A stretch of DNA of 28,498 nt from an uncultured Gemmatimonadota bacterium (GCA_903894655.1 CAITQY010000345.1:1-28498); one strand, 5' to 3'. Shown: positions 8,925-17,392, counted from the stretch's first letter. A program made the numbers and translations. Notes: a model not told the origin generated them from the letters alone.

Positions 8925-10723
8925 GTGCGCCGATCAACCTCACGGCCTTCTTCGAGATGGCGATCGCGCACTATCTGCTGTCCGCCAGCGACCGGGCGCT
9001 CGGCGAACTCACGCTTCGGCGCGCGGGCGTGCATGGTGACGCCGCCGTGCCCATCGCCATCGCCGTGGCGCTGCTGTCCCGGGCGCGCGACGATGGGCAC
9101 AGCGCCCTGTCGCTGATCGATCTTGCCGCCGAAGTGACCGAGCTGACGCGCGAACTCGCCTCGGTCAACGCCACCGACGGTGAGAATGAACGTGTCAATG
9201 CCCGAAGTGCGATCGACGCCGTGGTGGCACTGCTGGTTGGTCGTGAGGCCGATTGGTGGCGCGCCGCGCTGGAAGCGGTGCCGTCGGTCGTGCACTCGGT
9301 GAACGGTCACGCAACCAACGGGCACGCCGAACATGGCCATCCCGTCGCACCGTTGGTGCTGCGTGGATCGCTGGTGCAGTTCCGCCGGTACTTCGACGCG
9401 GAGCAGCGTATCGCCATGCAGATTGCGGCGCGCATTCGCGCGTCGCGGGCCCTGCGTGAACCCACGTTCCGCGTGATTACCGGCGGTCCGGGCACGGGCA
9501 AGACCACGCGTATTGCCGAACTGCTCGTCGAAACCCTCGAGCGCGACCCCGAGCTGCGCGTGGCGTTGGCCGCACCAACCGGGAAGGCGGCAGCCCGGCT
9601 GTCGGAGTCGGTCCGCCTGCGACTCGATGGCATGAAGGCCTCACCGGAGGTCCGCGCGCGCGTGCCGCAGCGTGCGCGCACGGTGCACCGGTTGCTGGGT
9701 TATCAGCCCGATCGCGATCGTTTCTGGTCGCGCGCCGGCACGCCGTTGCCGTACGACCTGGTGATTCTCGATGAAGCGAGCATGGTGGACGTGCTGCTGA
9801 TGGATGCGCTGGTGGCCGCCCTTCCGTCGCACGCCACGCTGCTGCTGGTGGGCGATCAGGATCAGCTGTCCAGCGTCGAAGCGGGCGACGTGTTGGGGGC
9901 GATCTGTCGCGTCGCGCACGATCTCGGGAGCGGCAACGCGCTGCACGCCAGCGTGCAGCGGCTCACCCGCAGCTACCGGTTTGAAGCGCATCCGGCCATC
10001 GGCGACGCGGCCACCGCGATTCTCGCCGGCGACGCGGTCGCCCTCTCCGCGGTCGTACACGACGTAGCACGCGCCGATGTGCGCTGGGTGCCCGCGCCTC
10101 ACGATCGGGCTGAGTTGCTGGCGCACCTGGTGCCGCATCTGGAAACATGTCTGGCGGCCGCCACGCCGGCGGCCGCCCTCACCGCCCTCGAGGGGTTTCG
10201 CGTACTCTGCGCCGAGCGCGAAGGCACGTGGGGCGTGGCTGGCATGAACGCCGAAGTCGAGCGCTGGCTGCGCAGTCAGGGCACCGTGATCACCGAGCGC
10301 TGGTATCATCGGCGTCCAGTCATGGTGATCGCGAACGACTACGGCACGCAGCTGTTCAACGGCGATGTAGGGGTGGCCTGGGACACCGATGGCGAGCTGC
10401 TCGTGCACTTCCCTGGGCCAGAGGGTATCACGCGCGCGGTTCAGCCAGCCCGATTGCCCGAAACGCAAACGGCGTGGGCCATGACGGTGCACAAGGCGCA
10501 GGGGTCGGAGTTCACCAACGTGATCGTGATGTTGCCGGCCAAGGGTAGTCGGGTGCTCGGCCGCGAGCTGCTGTACACCGCGGTCACGCGCGCCCGGAGC
10601 CACGTCCTGATCGTGGGCGACGAGTCGGTAATGCGATCGGCCGTGTCGCGCACCGTGCGACGGGGCAGTGGTCTCGAAGCAATCTTGCGGGCGGGCATGG
10701 CACCGGAAGGGTCGCATGGGTGA
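8921..10723 (+). CDS. recD: RecBCD subunit alpha (RecD), 5'-3' helicase
   Basis: RecD is the SF1B helicase that moves 5'-3' within RecBCD. The 600 residues contain Walker A ITGGPGTGKTT (about 186-196), Walker B VILDEASMVDVLLMDAL (about 281-297), motif III LLVGDQDQLSSVEAG, and the C-terminal motifs MTVHKAQGSEF (about 519) and LLYTAVTRARSH (about 550). Residues 1-150 are the usual poorly conserved N-terminal domain that contacts RecC. The start at 8921 is fixed by a good GGAGG site 6 nt upstream and by the ATGA overlap with the recB stop. Its length and neighbours indicate true RecD and not the stand-alone RecD2. Confidence 0.95.
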   Translation: MSAPINLTAFFEMAIAHYLLSASDRALGELTLRRAGVHGDAAVPIAIAVALLSRARDDGHSALSLIDLAAEVTELTRELASVNATDGENERVNARSAIDAVVALLVGREADWWRAALEAVPSVVHSVNGHATNGHAEHGHPVAPLVLRGSLVQFRRYFDAEQRIAMQIAARIRASRALREPTFRVITGGPGTGKTTRIAELLVETLERDPELRVALAAPTGKAAARLSESVRLRLDGMKASPEVRARVPQRARTVHRLLGYQPDRDRFWSRAGTPLPYDLVILDEASMVDVLLMDALVAALPSHATLLLVGDQDQLSSVEAGDVLGAICRVAHDLGSGNALHASVQRLTRSYRFEAHPAIGDAATAILAGDAVALSAVVHDVARADVRWVPAPHDRAELLAHLVPHLETCLAAATPAAALTALEGFRVLCAEREGTWGVAGMNAEVERWLRSQGTVITERWYHRRPVMVIANDYGTQLFNGDVGVAWDTDGELLVHFPGPEGITRAVQPARLPETQTAWAMTVHKAQGSEFTNVIVMLPAKGSRVLGRELLYTAVTRARSHVLIVGDESVMRSAVSRTVRRGSGLEAILRAGMAPEGSHG

Positions 10724-11939
10724 CCTCGTCGCGATTCTCACCCTCGTGTGTGCCGTCCTCGCCGTGGTGCTGCTGCTCGTGCAGATCTTACGAGTTCGCC
10801 CGAATACCGGTGCCGACGCCGACGTCGCGCGCCGTGAACTCCGCGACGAGCTGCGCAGCGCGCGCGAGGAAGCGCGGCTGTCGGCGCGTGAGCTGCGCGA
10901 AGAGGTGACCAAGTCGATCGACGCCACGCAATCTTCACTCGATCGCGTCCGCGCCACGCTCGATCAGCGCGTGCGTGAGCTCCAGGAAGGCAACGAACGC
11001 AAGCTCGACGAGATGCGTCGTACCGTCGACGAAAAGCTTCATGACACCCTCGAGAAGCGACTCGGCGAATCGTTCAAGCTCGTGAGTGATCGTCTCGATA
11101 CCGTGCATAAGGGACTGGGCGAGATGCAGCAGCTCGCCACGGGCGTGGGCGATCTCAAGCGCGTGCTCACCAACGTCAAGGCGCGCGGCACGTGGGCCGA
11201 AGTGCAGCTGGGGGCCATTCTGGAGCAAGTGCTCACACCCGAGCAGTACAGCAAGAACGTGTGCATCCGACTGGACACCGCCGAGCGCGTGGAGTTCGCC
11301 GTACGGTTGCCGGGGCCGCTCGATGATCCGGCCAGCTGCATGTGGTTGCCGATCGATTCCAAGTTTCCGCAGGAAGATTGGCTGCGGCTGCAGGACGCGT
11401 CGGATCTGGGCGATGTCGCCGCGGTGCAGGCGGCCAGCGATGCGCTGATCCGCACGGTGCGCGGGTCCGCCAAAGAAATTCACGACAAGTACGTGCATCC
11501 GCCGGCGAGTACTGATTTTGCGATCATGTTTCTCGCCACCGAAGGATTGTTTGCCGAAGTGCTGCGGCATCCGTCGGTGGTGAGCGATCTGCAGCAGCAG
11601 TATCGCGTGGTGGTGGCGGGTCCGACCACGCTGGCGGCGATCCTCACCAGCTTACGCATGGGCTTTCAGACGCTGGTGGTCGAGCAGCGCGCCGCCGAAG
11701 TGTGGCGCGTACTCGGCGCGGTGAAAACCGAGTTCGGTAAATTCGGCGATGTACTCGACAAGGTGCAACGACAGTTGAACACCGCCAGTCGCACCATCGA
11801 GGAAACCGGTCAACGCAGCCGTGCGATGGAGAAGAAGCTGCGCTCCGCCGAGCGATTGCCCGAGGCGGAAGCGGCGATGGTGCTGGAGCTGCCCGCTGGC
11901 GACGCGGAGGACGCTACCGACGCTTTTCCCCCACAATGA
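10716..11939 (+). CDS. rmuC: RmuC, predicted membrane-anchored nuclease-fold recombination protein
   Basis: RmuC was named for its effect in E. coli on inversion rates at short inverted repeats. Its C-terminal domain is predicted to have a restriction-endonuclease-like fold. This 407-residue protein has one N-terminal membrane helix (about 4-24, VAILTLVCAVLAVVLLLVQI), a long charged heptad-rich coiled coil (about 35-140), and the conserved RmuC domain (GTWAEVQLGAILEQVL, LPIDSKFPQEDW, SAKEIHDKYVHPPASTDFAI). The start at 10716 is chosen for the GGAAGG 5 nt upstream. It overlaps the end of recD by 8 nt, so rmuC is translated as part of the recBCD block. Its 3' end overlaps the convergent neighbour by 26 nt. 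Confidence 0.92.
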   Translation: MGDLVAILTLVCAVLAVVLLLVQILRVRPNTGADADVARRELRDELRSAREEARLSARELREEVTKSIDATQSSLDRVRATLDQRVRELQEGNERKLDEMRRTVDEKLHDTLEKRLGESFKLVSDRLDTVHKGLGEMQQLATGVGDLKRVLTNVKARGTWAEVQLGAILEQVLTPEQYSKNVCIRLDTAERVEFAVRLPGPLDDPASCMWLPIDSKFPQEDWLRLQDASDLGDVAAVQAASDALIRTVRGSAKEIHDKYVHPPASTDFAIMFLATEGLFAEVLRHPSVVSDLQQQYRVVVAGPTTLAAILTSLRMGFQTLVVEQRAAEVWRVLGAVKTEFGKFGDVLDKVQRQLNTASRTIEETGQRSRAMEKKLRSAERLPEAEAAMVLELPAGDAEDATDAFPPQ

Positions 11940-12585
11940 GCTCGTGCGCTGCGCCCTTCTTCCCATGCGCGCGGCTCTGCTCGGCGGTCACCGTAAGACC
12001 GTTGCGGCGCAGCGCTTTCGCAAACGCCGGATCGGCATCGGCCGACCAATAGATCACACGACCACCGGGACGCAGGGCGGCGATCGCCGATTGTATGCCG
12101 CTATCGATATACAGTTTGGCGTTCCCTTTGGTGGTCAGCGACTCGGCCCCGTTGTCCACGTCCAGCATGATGGCGTCGAACACGCCCAGGTGCGCGCGGA
12201 GCAACGGCAGCACGTCGCCTTGGTGGATATGCACCCGCGGGTCGCTCATCGCCGCCCCCGAGAGAGCGTACTCGGGATTGCGGTTCCAGGCGATGACCTC
12301 AGGCACGATCTCGGCCACCATCACCTGCGCGTCGAGGCCCAATCGCTCGAGCGCCGCGCGCATCGTGAAACCGAAGCCGAGTCCACCCACGAGTACGCGC
12401 ACTCCCTTCTGATCGGCCAGGCCGCGGCAGGCGAGTTCGGCCAACTGCACTTCCGACTGTGAGCGGCGCGTTGACATGAGCTCGATGCCGTCAATGCGCA
12501 GCAGGAACGCCCCGTCATGGCGGTACAGCGTGAGGACGGTGCCATCAGGGGCGGCGGCTTCGGCGAGGCGTTCGTATGGCTTCAC
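11914..12585 (-). CDS. Spermidine synthase-fold / class I methyltransferase-like protein
   Basis: The 223-residue protein has a Rossmann-type nucleotide-binding motif VLVGGLGFGFTMRAAL (64-79). An acidic residue follows at the end of the next strand (VMVAEIVPEVIAW, E92), and then FDAIMLDVDNG, where spermidine synthases carry their catalytic aspartate region. A short N-terminal beta domain precedes the fold, as in polyamine aminopropyltransferases. The DVDNG replaces the usual D(S/L)TDP motif of true spermidine synthases, so polyamine synthesis is not secure and a different small-molecule transferase is possible. The start is GTG and no good ribosome site precedes it. The 3' end overlaps rmuC by 26 nt in convergent orientation. 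Confidence 0.8.
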   Translation of the reverse strand: MKPYERLAEAAAPDGTVLTLYRHDGAFLLRIDGIELMSTRRSQSEVQLAELACRGLADQKGVRVLVGGLGFGFTMRAALERLGLDAQVMVAEIVPEVIAWNRNPEYALSGAAMSDPRVHIHQGDVLPLLRAHLGVFDAIMLDVDNGAESLTTKGNAKLYIDSGIQSAIAALRPGGRVIYWSADADPAFAKALRRNGLTVTAEQSRAHGKKGAAHELIVGEKRR

Positions 12586-12707
12586 GGAGGACTTGCTGGC
12601 ACAGAGTGAGGGGTCGAGCTTGCAGACACGGTGTATGGTCAGCGAAGTGTATCACCGCTGGCGGCCGTAGCGGGCTCAGGATGCACTCCCCACCGAGTGA
12701 ACGACTC

Positions 12708-13241
12708 ATGAACCAGACGCCCGTGACGCTGCACGTCATCTCGGCGGCGGATTTCGATGCGGTGGTCGCGCTGCACTGTGCCAGCTGGCGCAGCGCGTAT
12801 CGCGGTATTCTCTCCGATGCCTATCTCGACGGCGATCTGCTCACCGACCGCCTCGAGGTATGGCATAGCAAGCTGTCGATGATGACAGATCGGCACTTCG
12901 GCTGGCTGGCGAAGCACGATGGCGAGCCGGTGGGTTTCGCCTTTGCGTCGATCGACCAAGACCCGACGTGGGGCACCTTGGTGGACAACCTGCACGTGCT
13001 GCCATCGCACCACGGGGCGGGCATCGGTCGCGGTTTGCTCACGGCCGTGGCGCATGTCGCGCACGAGCGTGCGACGCATGCGGGCCTCTTTCTGTGGTGC
13101 TTAGAGCAGAACATCCGGGCCCGCGCCTTCTACGAGCACCTCGGTGCGGAAGCCGTCGAGCGGATCGTGTCCGCGGCGCCCGATGGGCAATCGCATCCCA
13201 AGTGGCGCTGCGCGTGGCGGATTATGCCATTCGCGCCATGA
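12708..13241 (+). CDS. GNAT family N-acetyltransferase
   Basis: This is a 177-residue protein with one Gcn5-related acetyltransferase domain. The N-terminus (VALHCASWRSAYRGIL) is typical of the family's alpha1 region. Strand 4 and the pyrophosphate loop are seen in VDNLHVLPSHHGAGIGRGLL (92-111, with the R/Q-x-x-G-x-G/A pattern as H-x-x-G-I-G). ENIRARAFYEHLGAE (about 134-148) is motif B. It should transfer an acetyl group from acetyl-CoA, and the acceptor is not predictable. The ATG at 12708 is used because homology begins there. An in-frame ATG at 12681 is possible. The 3' end overlaps the convergent helicase gene by 20 nt. Confidence 0.87.
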   Translation: MNQTPVTLHVISAADFDAVVALHCASWRSAYRGILSDAYLDGDLLTDRLEVWHSKLSMMTDRHFGWLAKHDGEPVGFAFASIDQDPTWGTLVDNLHVLPSHHGAGIGRGLLTAVAHVAHERATHAGLFLWCLEQNIRARAFYEHLGAEAVERIVSAAPDGQSHPKWRCAWRIMPFAP

Positions 13242-14844
13242 ACTCGACGACGCGCGGATCGCAGCGCACATCACCCGCGCCGATCGGTGACTCGAGCGTC
13301 ATCCCTTCCATGGTGCGGCAGCGACTGAGCGCGACGTAGGTCTGCCCGGCCGAGAACGCACCGCGCCCCAGATGCACATGTACGCGATCGAAGGTGAGTC
13401 CCTGACTCTTGTGAATCGTGACAGCCCAGGCGAGCTGTAGCGGCATTTGTGTGTAGCGGCCAACCACCTTCTGGCGGATTTCGTCGGCCTCGTCGTCGTA
13501 CCAATACTCGAGCTGCTGCCACTCCTGCGCCTCGACCGTCACGATGGCCCCGCTGTCGAGCTTCACGATCACACCGGTGGCGCTGATCGCCTGTACTTCA
13601 CCGAGCGAACCGTTCACCCAGTTCTCTTCCGGGTCGTTCTTCACGAACATCACGCGTGCGCCACGCTTGAGCTGCAGCGGATCGGGGGCGGGATCCTGCT
13701 TGAACGTGCCGGTGCCGAGCTGCGAGCCAAAGGTGCCGCTGCGTTCGGCCGCGAACGTCACGGGGGCGTCGTCGAGCGCGTCGAGTCGGCGCTGATTCAC
13801 CCGCTCGGCGTCAAGACGGCGCGCGGCGAGAATGATGGTTTCGTCGAGTTCGTCGTCGGTCGACCGCGCGATGCGCGTGTGCAGCAGCCGGTAGTCATCG
13901 CCGGTGGGCGAGGCGGTGCGCACGCGGTCCAGCAGCGCAATCCACACCGGATCGCGTTGGCGGTACACCGTGCGAAACTCGATGGTGGAGAGCGGCGCGT
14001 ACTGGAAGACCGCGGCGTCGAAGAAGTGCGGCGTGTCGTACCACAGATCGCCGAACGCGCCCGCCTGCTCTTTCGACACGATCGGCGGCAGCTGAAACGG
14101 ATCGCCGAACATCACAACGCGCACGCCACCGAAGGGCAGGTCGTTCCCCTTCGCCAGGCGCATCGCCACATCGATGCCGTCCACCACATCGGCACGTACC
14201 ATCGAGATCTCGTCGATGATCAGCATGGTCAGCTTCTTCGCCACCTGCAGCCACTTCCCGCCCTGAATATCGCGAGCCGTGAGCGGCTTGAGCGGAAACC
14301 GGAAGAACGAGTGAATCGTCTGCCCGCCGGCGTTGAGCGCGGCGAGTCCGGTCGGTGCCAGCACCACGCACTTGTTGCCCTGCGCGGCCGCGAGCTGTCG
14401 CAGCACCGTGCTCTTGCCGGTGCCGGCCCGTCCGGTCACGAACAATGGGCGCGGATCACGCACATCGAGTCGGTCGTACAGCTCGGCCAGCTCGGCGCTC
14501 CCGCCGCTCTCCACGGCGGCCATGCGTCGCGCCGCCTGCACCGCCTTGCGCGGCGGGGGCGTTTTCTCCGGCGGCAGCGACGCCAGATAGGCGCGATACC
14601 GGTCGAAGGCCGACTGGCAGAGATCGTGGTCGCGCACGCGCTCGAGTTTGGAACGCACGGCCTCCCGGACGAACTTGCGGAGTTCGTTGCGCTCGAGGCT
14701 GTAGAACTGTGCGAACCCGTCGCCCGGCCGCTTGTCGTCGAACACCAGCAGGTCCCCGTCGCGCGTGAAGCGCAGCAGGTGGAGACCGGCGTCGGTGTGC
14801 AGCGGTTCGGCGGGTGCCGAGGCGGCGGGGGGTAAGGACGACAT
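13222..14844 (-). CDS. Pif1/RecD-like SF1B DNA helicase with distinct N-terminal domain
   Basis: The 540-residue protein has helicase motifs in order: Walker A VTGRAGTGKST (136-146), Ia VLAPTGLAALNAGGQTIHSFF, Walker B MLIIDEISMV with D211 and E212, motif III VVMFGDPFQLPPI, and late motifs AWAVTIHKSQGLTFDRVHVH and QTYVALSRCRTMEGMTL. These are the signatures of Pif1-type 5'-3' helicases. A SH3-like insertion (RGARVMFVKND, NGSLGEV) precedes the last motifs, as in Pif1/RecD2. Residues 1-130 form an N-terminal part of unknown function (LLRFTRDGDLLVFDD, FAQFYSLERNELRKF). The ATG at 14844 is chosen because the upstream extension to 14970 is low in homology-like content and a -10-like TAAATT lies just before it. 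Confidence 0.88.
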   Translation of the reverse strand: MSSLPPAASAPAEPLHTDAGLHLLRFTRDGDLLVFDDKRPGDGFAQFYSLERNELRKFVREAVRSKLERVRDHDLCQSAFDRYRAYLASLPPEKTPPPRKAVQAARRMAAVESGGSAELAELYDRLDVRDPRPLFVTGRAGTGKSTVLRQLAAAQGNKCVVLAPTGLAALNAGGQTIHSFFRFPLKPLTARDIQGGKWLQVAKKLTMLIIDEISMVRADVVDGIDVAMRLAKGNDLPFGGVRVVMFGDPFQLPPIVSKEQAGAFGDLWYDTPHFFDAAVFQYAPLSTIEFRTVYRQRDPVWIALLDRVRTASPTGDDYRLLHTRIARSTDDELDETIILAARRLDAERVNQRRLDALDDAPVTFAAERSGTFGSQLGTGTFKQDPAPDPLQLKRGARVMFVKNDPEENWVNGSLGEVQAISATGVIVKLDSGAIVTVEAQEWQQLEYWYDDEADEIRQKVVGRYTQMPLQLAWAVTIHKSQGLTFDRVHVHLGRGAFSAGQTYVALSRCRTMEGMTLESPIGAGDVRCDPRVVEFMARMA

Positions 14845-14849
14845 GCTGC

Positions 14850-14855
14850 AATTTA
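14850..14855 (-). promoter_or_regulatory. -10-like hexamer TAAATT before the helicase start
   Basis: Read on the minus strand, TAAATT ends 5 nt before the ATG at 14844. There is no Shine-Dalgarno sequence. This is the same arrangement as upstream of recC and suggests leaderless transcription. No -35 box was identified. Confidence 0.35.
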
Positions 14856-14928
14856 GTCGGTCGCGAGGGCGTGCTTCCCCGCATGCTCCCCCGTAACCGC
14901 GCGAGCACGGTATCCGGCAGATGACGCA

Positions 14929-14981
14929 CCCTATCCGACGTCTGTCGCCGTGCGGCATAACGGCACACACGCCGGATAGGG
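14929..14981. promoter_or_regulatory. Inverted repeat in the divergent helicase / Rieske intergenic region
   Basis: CCCTATCCG (14929-14937) and CGGATAGGG (14973-14981) form a perfect 9-bp inverted repeat. A smaller stem, GCCGT/ACGGC (14947-14951 with 14960-14964), is nested inside. A third related motif, TATCCGG, lies at about 14911. The position between divergent genes fits an operator or 5'-leader structure for the Rieske gene. No T run follows, so a terminator is less likely. Confidence 0.45.
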
Positions 14982-15059
14982 CAGTGCCTCCGATGGATCG
15001 ATGTTGAGGGCAGGACGGGACCCGACACGCCGTCCATACACCCTAGCCGGAGCATTGCC

Positions 15060-15551
15060 ATGACGACGACCCATACCTGCGGTCTCCTCGATCGCCGCCT
15101 CTTTCTGCGACGCGCCGCGGTGGCGGTCGGTGCTGCCATTATGCTCGACGGGCTCGCCGCTGGGGACGCGCTGGCCGATACCGTCCGGGCGATCACCCCG
15201 CTGTCCACCGCCAGGCGCACGCGGACGTATGCCATCCCAACCGCCGACGGGGTGTCGGTCGACGCGGCGGACGGGGTGGCGATCGCCCGCTGGAAAGGGA
15301 AGCTCTACGCCTTCTCCATCGAGTGTCCGCACAAGGGGGCTGATCTGCAGTGGCGTGAAGGCGAGCAGCAGCTGTACTGCCCCAAGCACAAGGCGCGCTT
15401 CAGTGCCAACGGGGCACACGTCAGTGGCCGGATGACCCGTGATTTGGACCGGTTCGGTCTGGTGCGCCAAGGCCCGAACGTGGTGCTGGCCCTCGATGCG
15501 CGGTTGAGCAGCACCGCCGCCGGCTGGGGCGGAGCGGTTCTGACCCTGTAG
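15060..15551 (+). CDS. Tat-exported Rieske [2Fe-2S] protein
   Basis: A 163-residue single-domain protein. The N-terminus has a twin-arginine signal (DRRLFLRRAAVAVG, R12-R13), a hydrophobic stretch and an ALA-D cleavage site near residue 39, so it should be folded in the cytoplasm and exported or anchored. The Rieske cluster ligands are C89 and H91 (CPHKG) and C107 and H110 (CPKHKARF). The spacing is normal. It should carry a [2Fe-2S] cluster for electron transfer. No cytochrome b, oxygenase or other redox partner is encoded next to it, so its chain is unknown. The start is supported by GGAG at 15049-15052, 7 nt upstream of the ATG. A hairpin terminator follows the gene. Confidence 0.9.
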   Translation: MTTTHTCGLLDRRLFLRRAAVAVGAAIMLDGLAAGDALADTVRAITPLSTARRTRTYAIPTADGVSVDAADGVAIARWKGKLYAFSIECPHKGADLQWREGEQQLYCPKHKARFSANGAHVSGRMTRDLDRFGLVRQGPNVVLALDARLSSTAAGWGGAVLTL

Positions 15552-15596
15552 GAACGGCCAGCCTCGGCTGGACGGGCGACGTGGGACGGGGCCTCC

Positions 15597-15631
15597 CGGG
15601 GCGTCAGCGCTGACACTGCGCTGACGCCCTG
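15597..15631 (+). terminator. Intrinsic terminator after the Rieske gene
   Basis: GGGCGTCAGCG (15599-15609) pairs with CGCTGACGCCC (15619-15629) as a perfect 11-bp stem around a 9-nt loop. It can be extended by a closing C-G inside the loop and by G-U and C-G pairs outside. The downstream sequence is moderately T-rich (gtcggTTTATT). This ends the Rieske transcript before the DinB-fold gene. Confidence 0.7.
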
Positions 15632-15670
15632 TCGGTTTATTGGCGCTTCCCCCGCACTGGAAGCACTCGC

Positions 15671-16234
15671 ATGCCGATTGAAGTACCCGAAGACAAGCCC
15701 GTCCGTCACCCCGAGTATGTCTACATGGACTACGCTCGGCATCTCTCGGGGCGACTGCGCCGCACGATCACCGGACCGATGTGGCACGGTCCCTCGCTGC
15801 GCGAAGCGCTCGAGGGGATCACCGTGGCCGACGCCGTCGAACGCCCCGTCCGGAGCATGAAAACGATCTGGGAGATCGTGCTGCATGTGACCGCGCGGGC
15901 CGAACGCGCGCGTTTGCGCATGGATGGTCTCGCGCTTGAAGAGCCAACCCCGGCTGAGGACTGGCCTCGCACGCCGATTCCGTGCACGGCCGCCGCCTGG
16001 GAATCCTCGCAGGTGCAGATGGCGAACGCCTATCGCTCGATGGCCGTGCGCGTGTGCGAAGTGATGTCCTCGGGCTTTCTCAAGGTCGTCGAGCAGCAGG
16101 CCTACAACGTCGCCACCATGGCCGACGGTGTGGCCGAACACGGGGCATATCACGCCGGACAGATCGTATTGCTGCGCAAGGAGATCAGATCACGCCGACC
16201 GAACGGCGCGCCCCTGACCGACCTGATCTGGTGA
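15671..16234 (+). CDS. DinB-fold (DinB/YfiT-like) putative metal-binding protein
   Basis: The 187-residue protein has the four-helix DinB-type fold signature: one histidine after the second helix (TIWEIVLHVTARAERA, H72) and a late HxxxH pair (VAEHGAYHAGQIVLLRK, H157 and H161). Together these form the usual three-histidine metal site. Some family members are thiol-dependent transferases and many have no known role, so no substrate is claimed. A GGAAG sequence lies 7 nt before the ATG. The gene has its own upstream terminator and is convergent with fabH, with 21 nt between stops. Confidence 0.82.
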   Translation: MPIEVPEDKPVRHPEYVYMDYARHLSGRLRRTITGPMWHGPSLREALEGITVADAVERPVRSMKTIWEIVLHVTARAERARLRMDGLALEEPTPAEDWPRTPIPCTAAAWESSQVQMANAYRSMAVRVCEVMSSGFLKVVEQQAYNVATMADGVAEHGAYHAGQIVLLRKEIRSRRPNGAPLTDLIW

Positions 16235-16255
16235 ACACGCGCGGGCGCCTCGTCG

Positions 16256-17392
16256 TCAGGATGCCCTCGATTCCGCGAACACGGGTGCCATCAGTCCGCG
16301 CAGCGAGCGGCCGTGGGGATCCTGCTTGGCCCGAATCTCATTGACGAGTTCGAGCGCGGTCTGTTCACACGGCGGCATGACGACCGATGATTCGCCAAGG
16401 GGTGTCGTACGCTGTCCCCAGCGCACGAGCAGTGCACCGAACGTGAGTCCACCACCGAAACCGGGCATCAGCAACAGGCTGCCGGGCTTCACGCGTCCTT
16501 CCTTGAGTGCGTCGACCAGGCTCACGGGTACCGTGGCCGCACTCATGTTGCCGTACTTCTGCACGGTGACCATCACGCGATCCATCCCGATACCGGCGTA
16601 CTTGGCCACCGACTCGATGATGCGCAGGTTGGCCTGATGCGGGACGACGAGGTCTACGTCATCCGCCGTCACGCCTGCTTCGCGGAGCACCCGCCCCGAC
16701 GCTTCGCTCATGCCATGCACGGCGCGCTTGAAGATGACCTGTCCGTCGAAGTCCCACAGCGTGTCGCCGAGCGAGACGTCGCGATTCGCGTAGCCGCAGC
16801 CGATGCCGCGTACGCGTAGGCTCTGGCGTGCTTCGGCGTCGCAGCCGAGCACGGTGCCAATTACTCCTTCTTCGTTGTCGCTGGCCTGCACCACGACCGC
16901 GGCCGCGCCGTCGCCGAAGAGCACCGCCACATTGCGATTGCTCCAGTCCATGTAGCGGGTGATGAGCTCCACGCCGATCACGATGGCGTTGCGCACCACG
17001 CCCGTCTGAATCATCGCAGTGGCGGTGGAGAGGCCATACAGGAAGCTGGTGCAGGCGGTGTTTACATCCATCGCAGCGGCGCGGGTCGCGCCGAGGGCAA
17101 TCTGCACGCCCGAGGCGCTATTCGGGACGGCTTCCTCGTTGCTGCAGCCGCCGTAGATGATGAGATCCACCTCACCAGCTTCGAGGCCGGCGCAGGCGAG
17201 GGCGCGCGACGAAGCGATGGTGGCCATTTCGATCGCCGAGATGTGCGACACGCGGCGTTCCTTCATGCCAGTGCGCTGCGTGATCCACTCGTCGGAGGTC
17301 TCGAGGAACGTCGAGAGGTCGTCGTTGGTCAGGATGGCGGGGGGGAGCGCTTCACCCCATCCGGTGATCGCGGCATGGCGCGCTGGCGTCAT
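16256..17392 (-). CDS. fabH: 3-oxoacyl-[ACP] synthase III (FabH / KAS III)
   Basis: FabH condenses an acyl-CoA with malonyl-ACP to start fatty acid synthesis. The catalytic triad is visible: C114 in DVNTACTSFLYGL, H252 in VVPHQANLRI and N282 in KYGNMSAATVP. The N-terminal SDEWITQRTGMKERR and the C-terminal GFGGGLTFGALLVRW are also family hallmarks. At 378 residues it is longer than the usual ~320; about 45 extra residues form a C-terminal tail after VRWGQR. No acpP, plsX or fabD is adjacent, so this may be an additional KAS III used for a specialised primer. The ATG at 17392 fits the family N-terminus. The frame is open far upstream, but that part is antisense to the lipase gene. Confidence 0.9.
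   Translation of the reverse strand: MTPARHAAITGWGEALPPAILTNDDLSTFLETSDEWITQRTGMKERRVSHISAIEMATIASSRALACAGLEAGEVDLIIYGGCSNEEAVPNSASGVQIALGATRAAAMDVNTACTSFLYGLSTATAMIQTGVVRNAIVIGVELITRYMDWSNRNVAVLFGDGAAAVVVQASDNEEGVIGTVLGCDAEARQSLRVRGIGCGYANRDVSLGDTLWDFDGQVIFKRAVHGMSEASGRVLREAGVTADDVDLVVPHQANLRIIESVAKYAGIGMDRVMVTVQKYGNMSAATVPVSLVDALKEGRVKPGSLLLMPGFGGGLTFGALLVRWGQRTTPLGESSVVMPPCEQTALELVNEIRAKQDPHGRSLRGLMAPVFAESRAS

Noticed and set aside
14845..14970. N-terminal extension of the Pif1-like helicase
   Set aside because: The added residues are cysteine/arginine-rich and unlike the protein. A -10-like element and the inverted repeat lie in this stretch.
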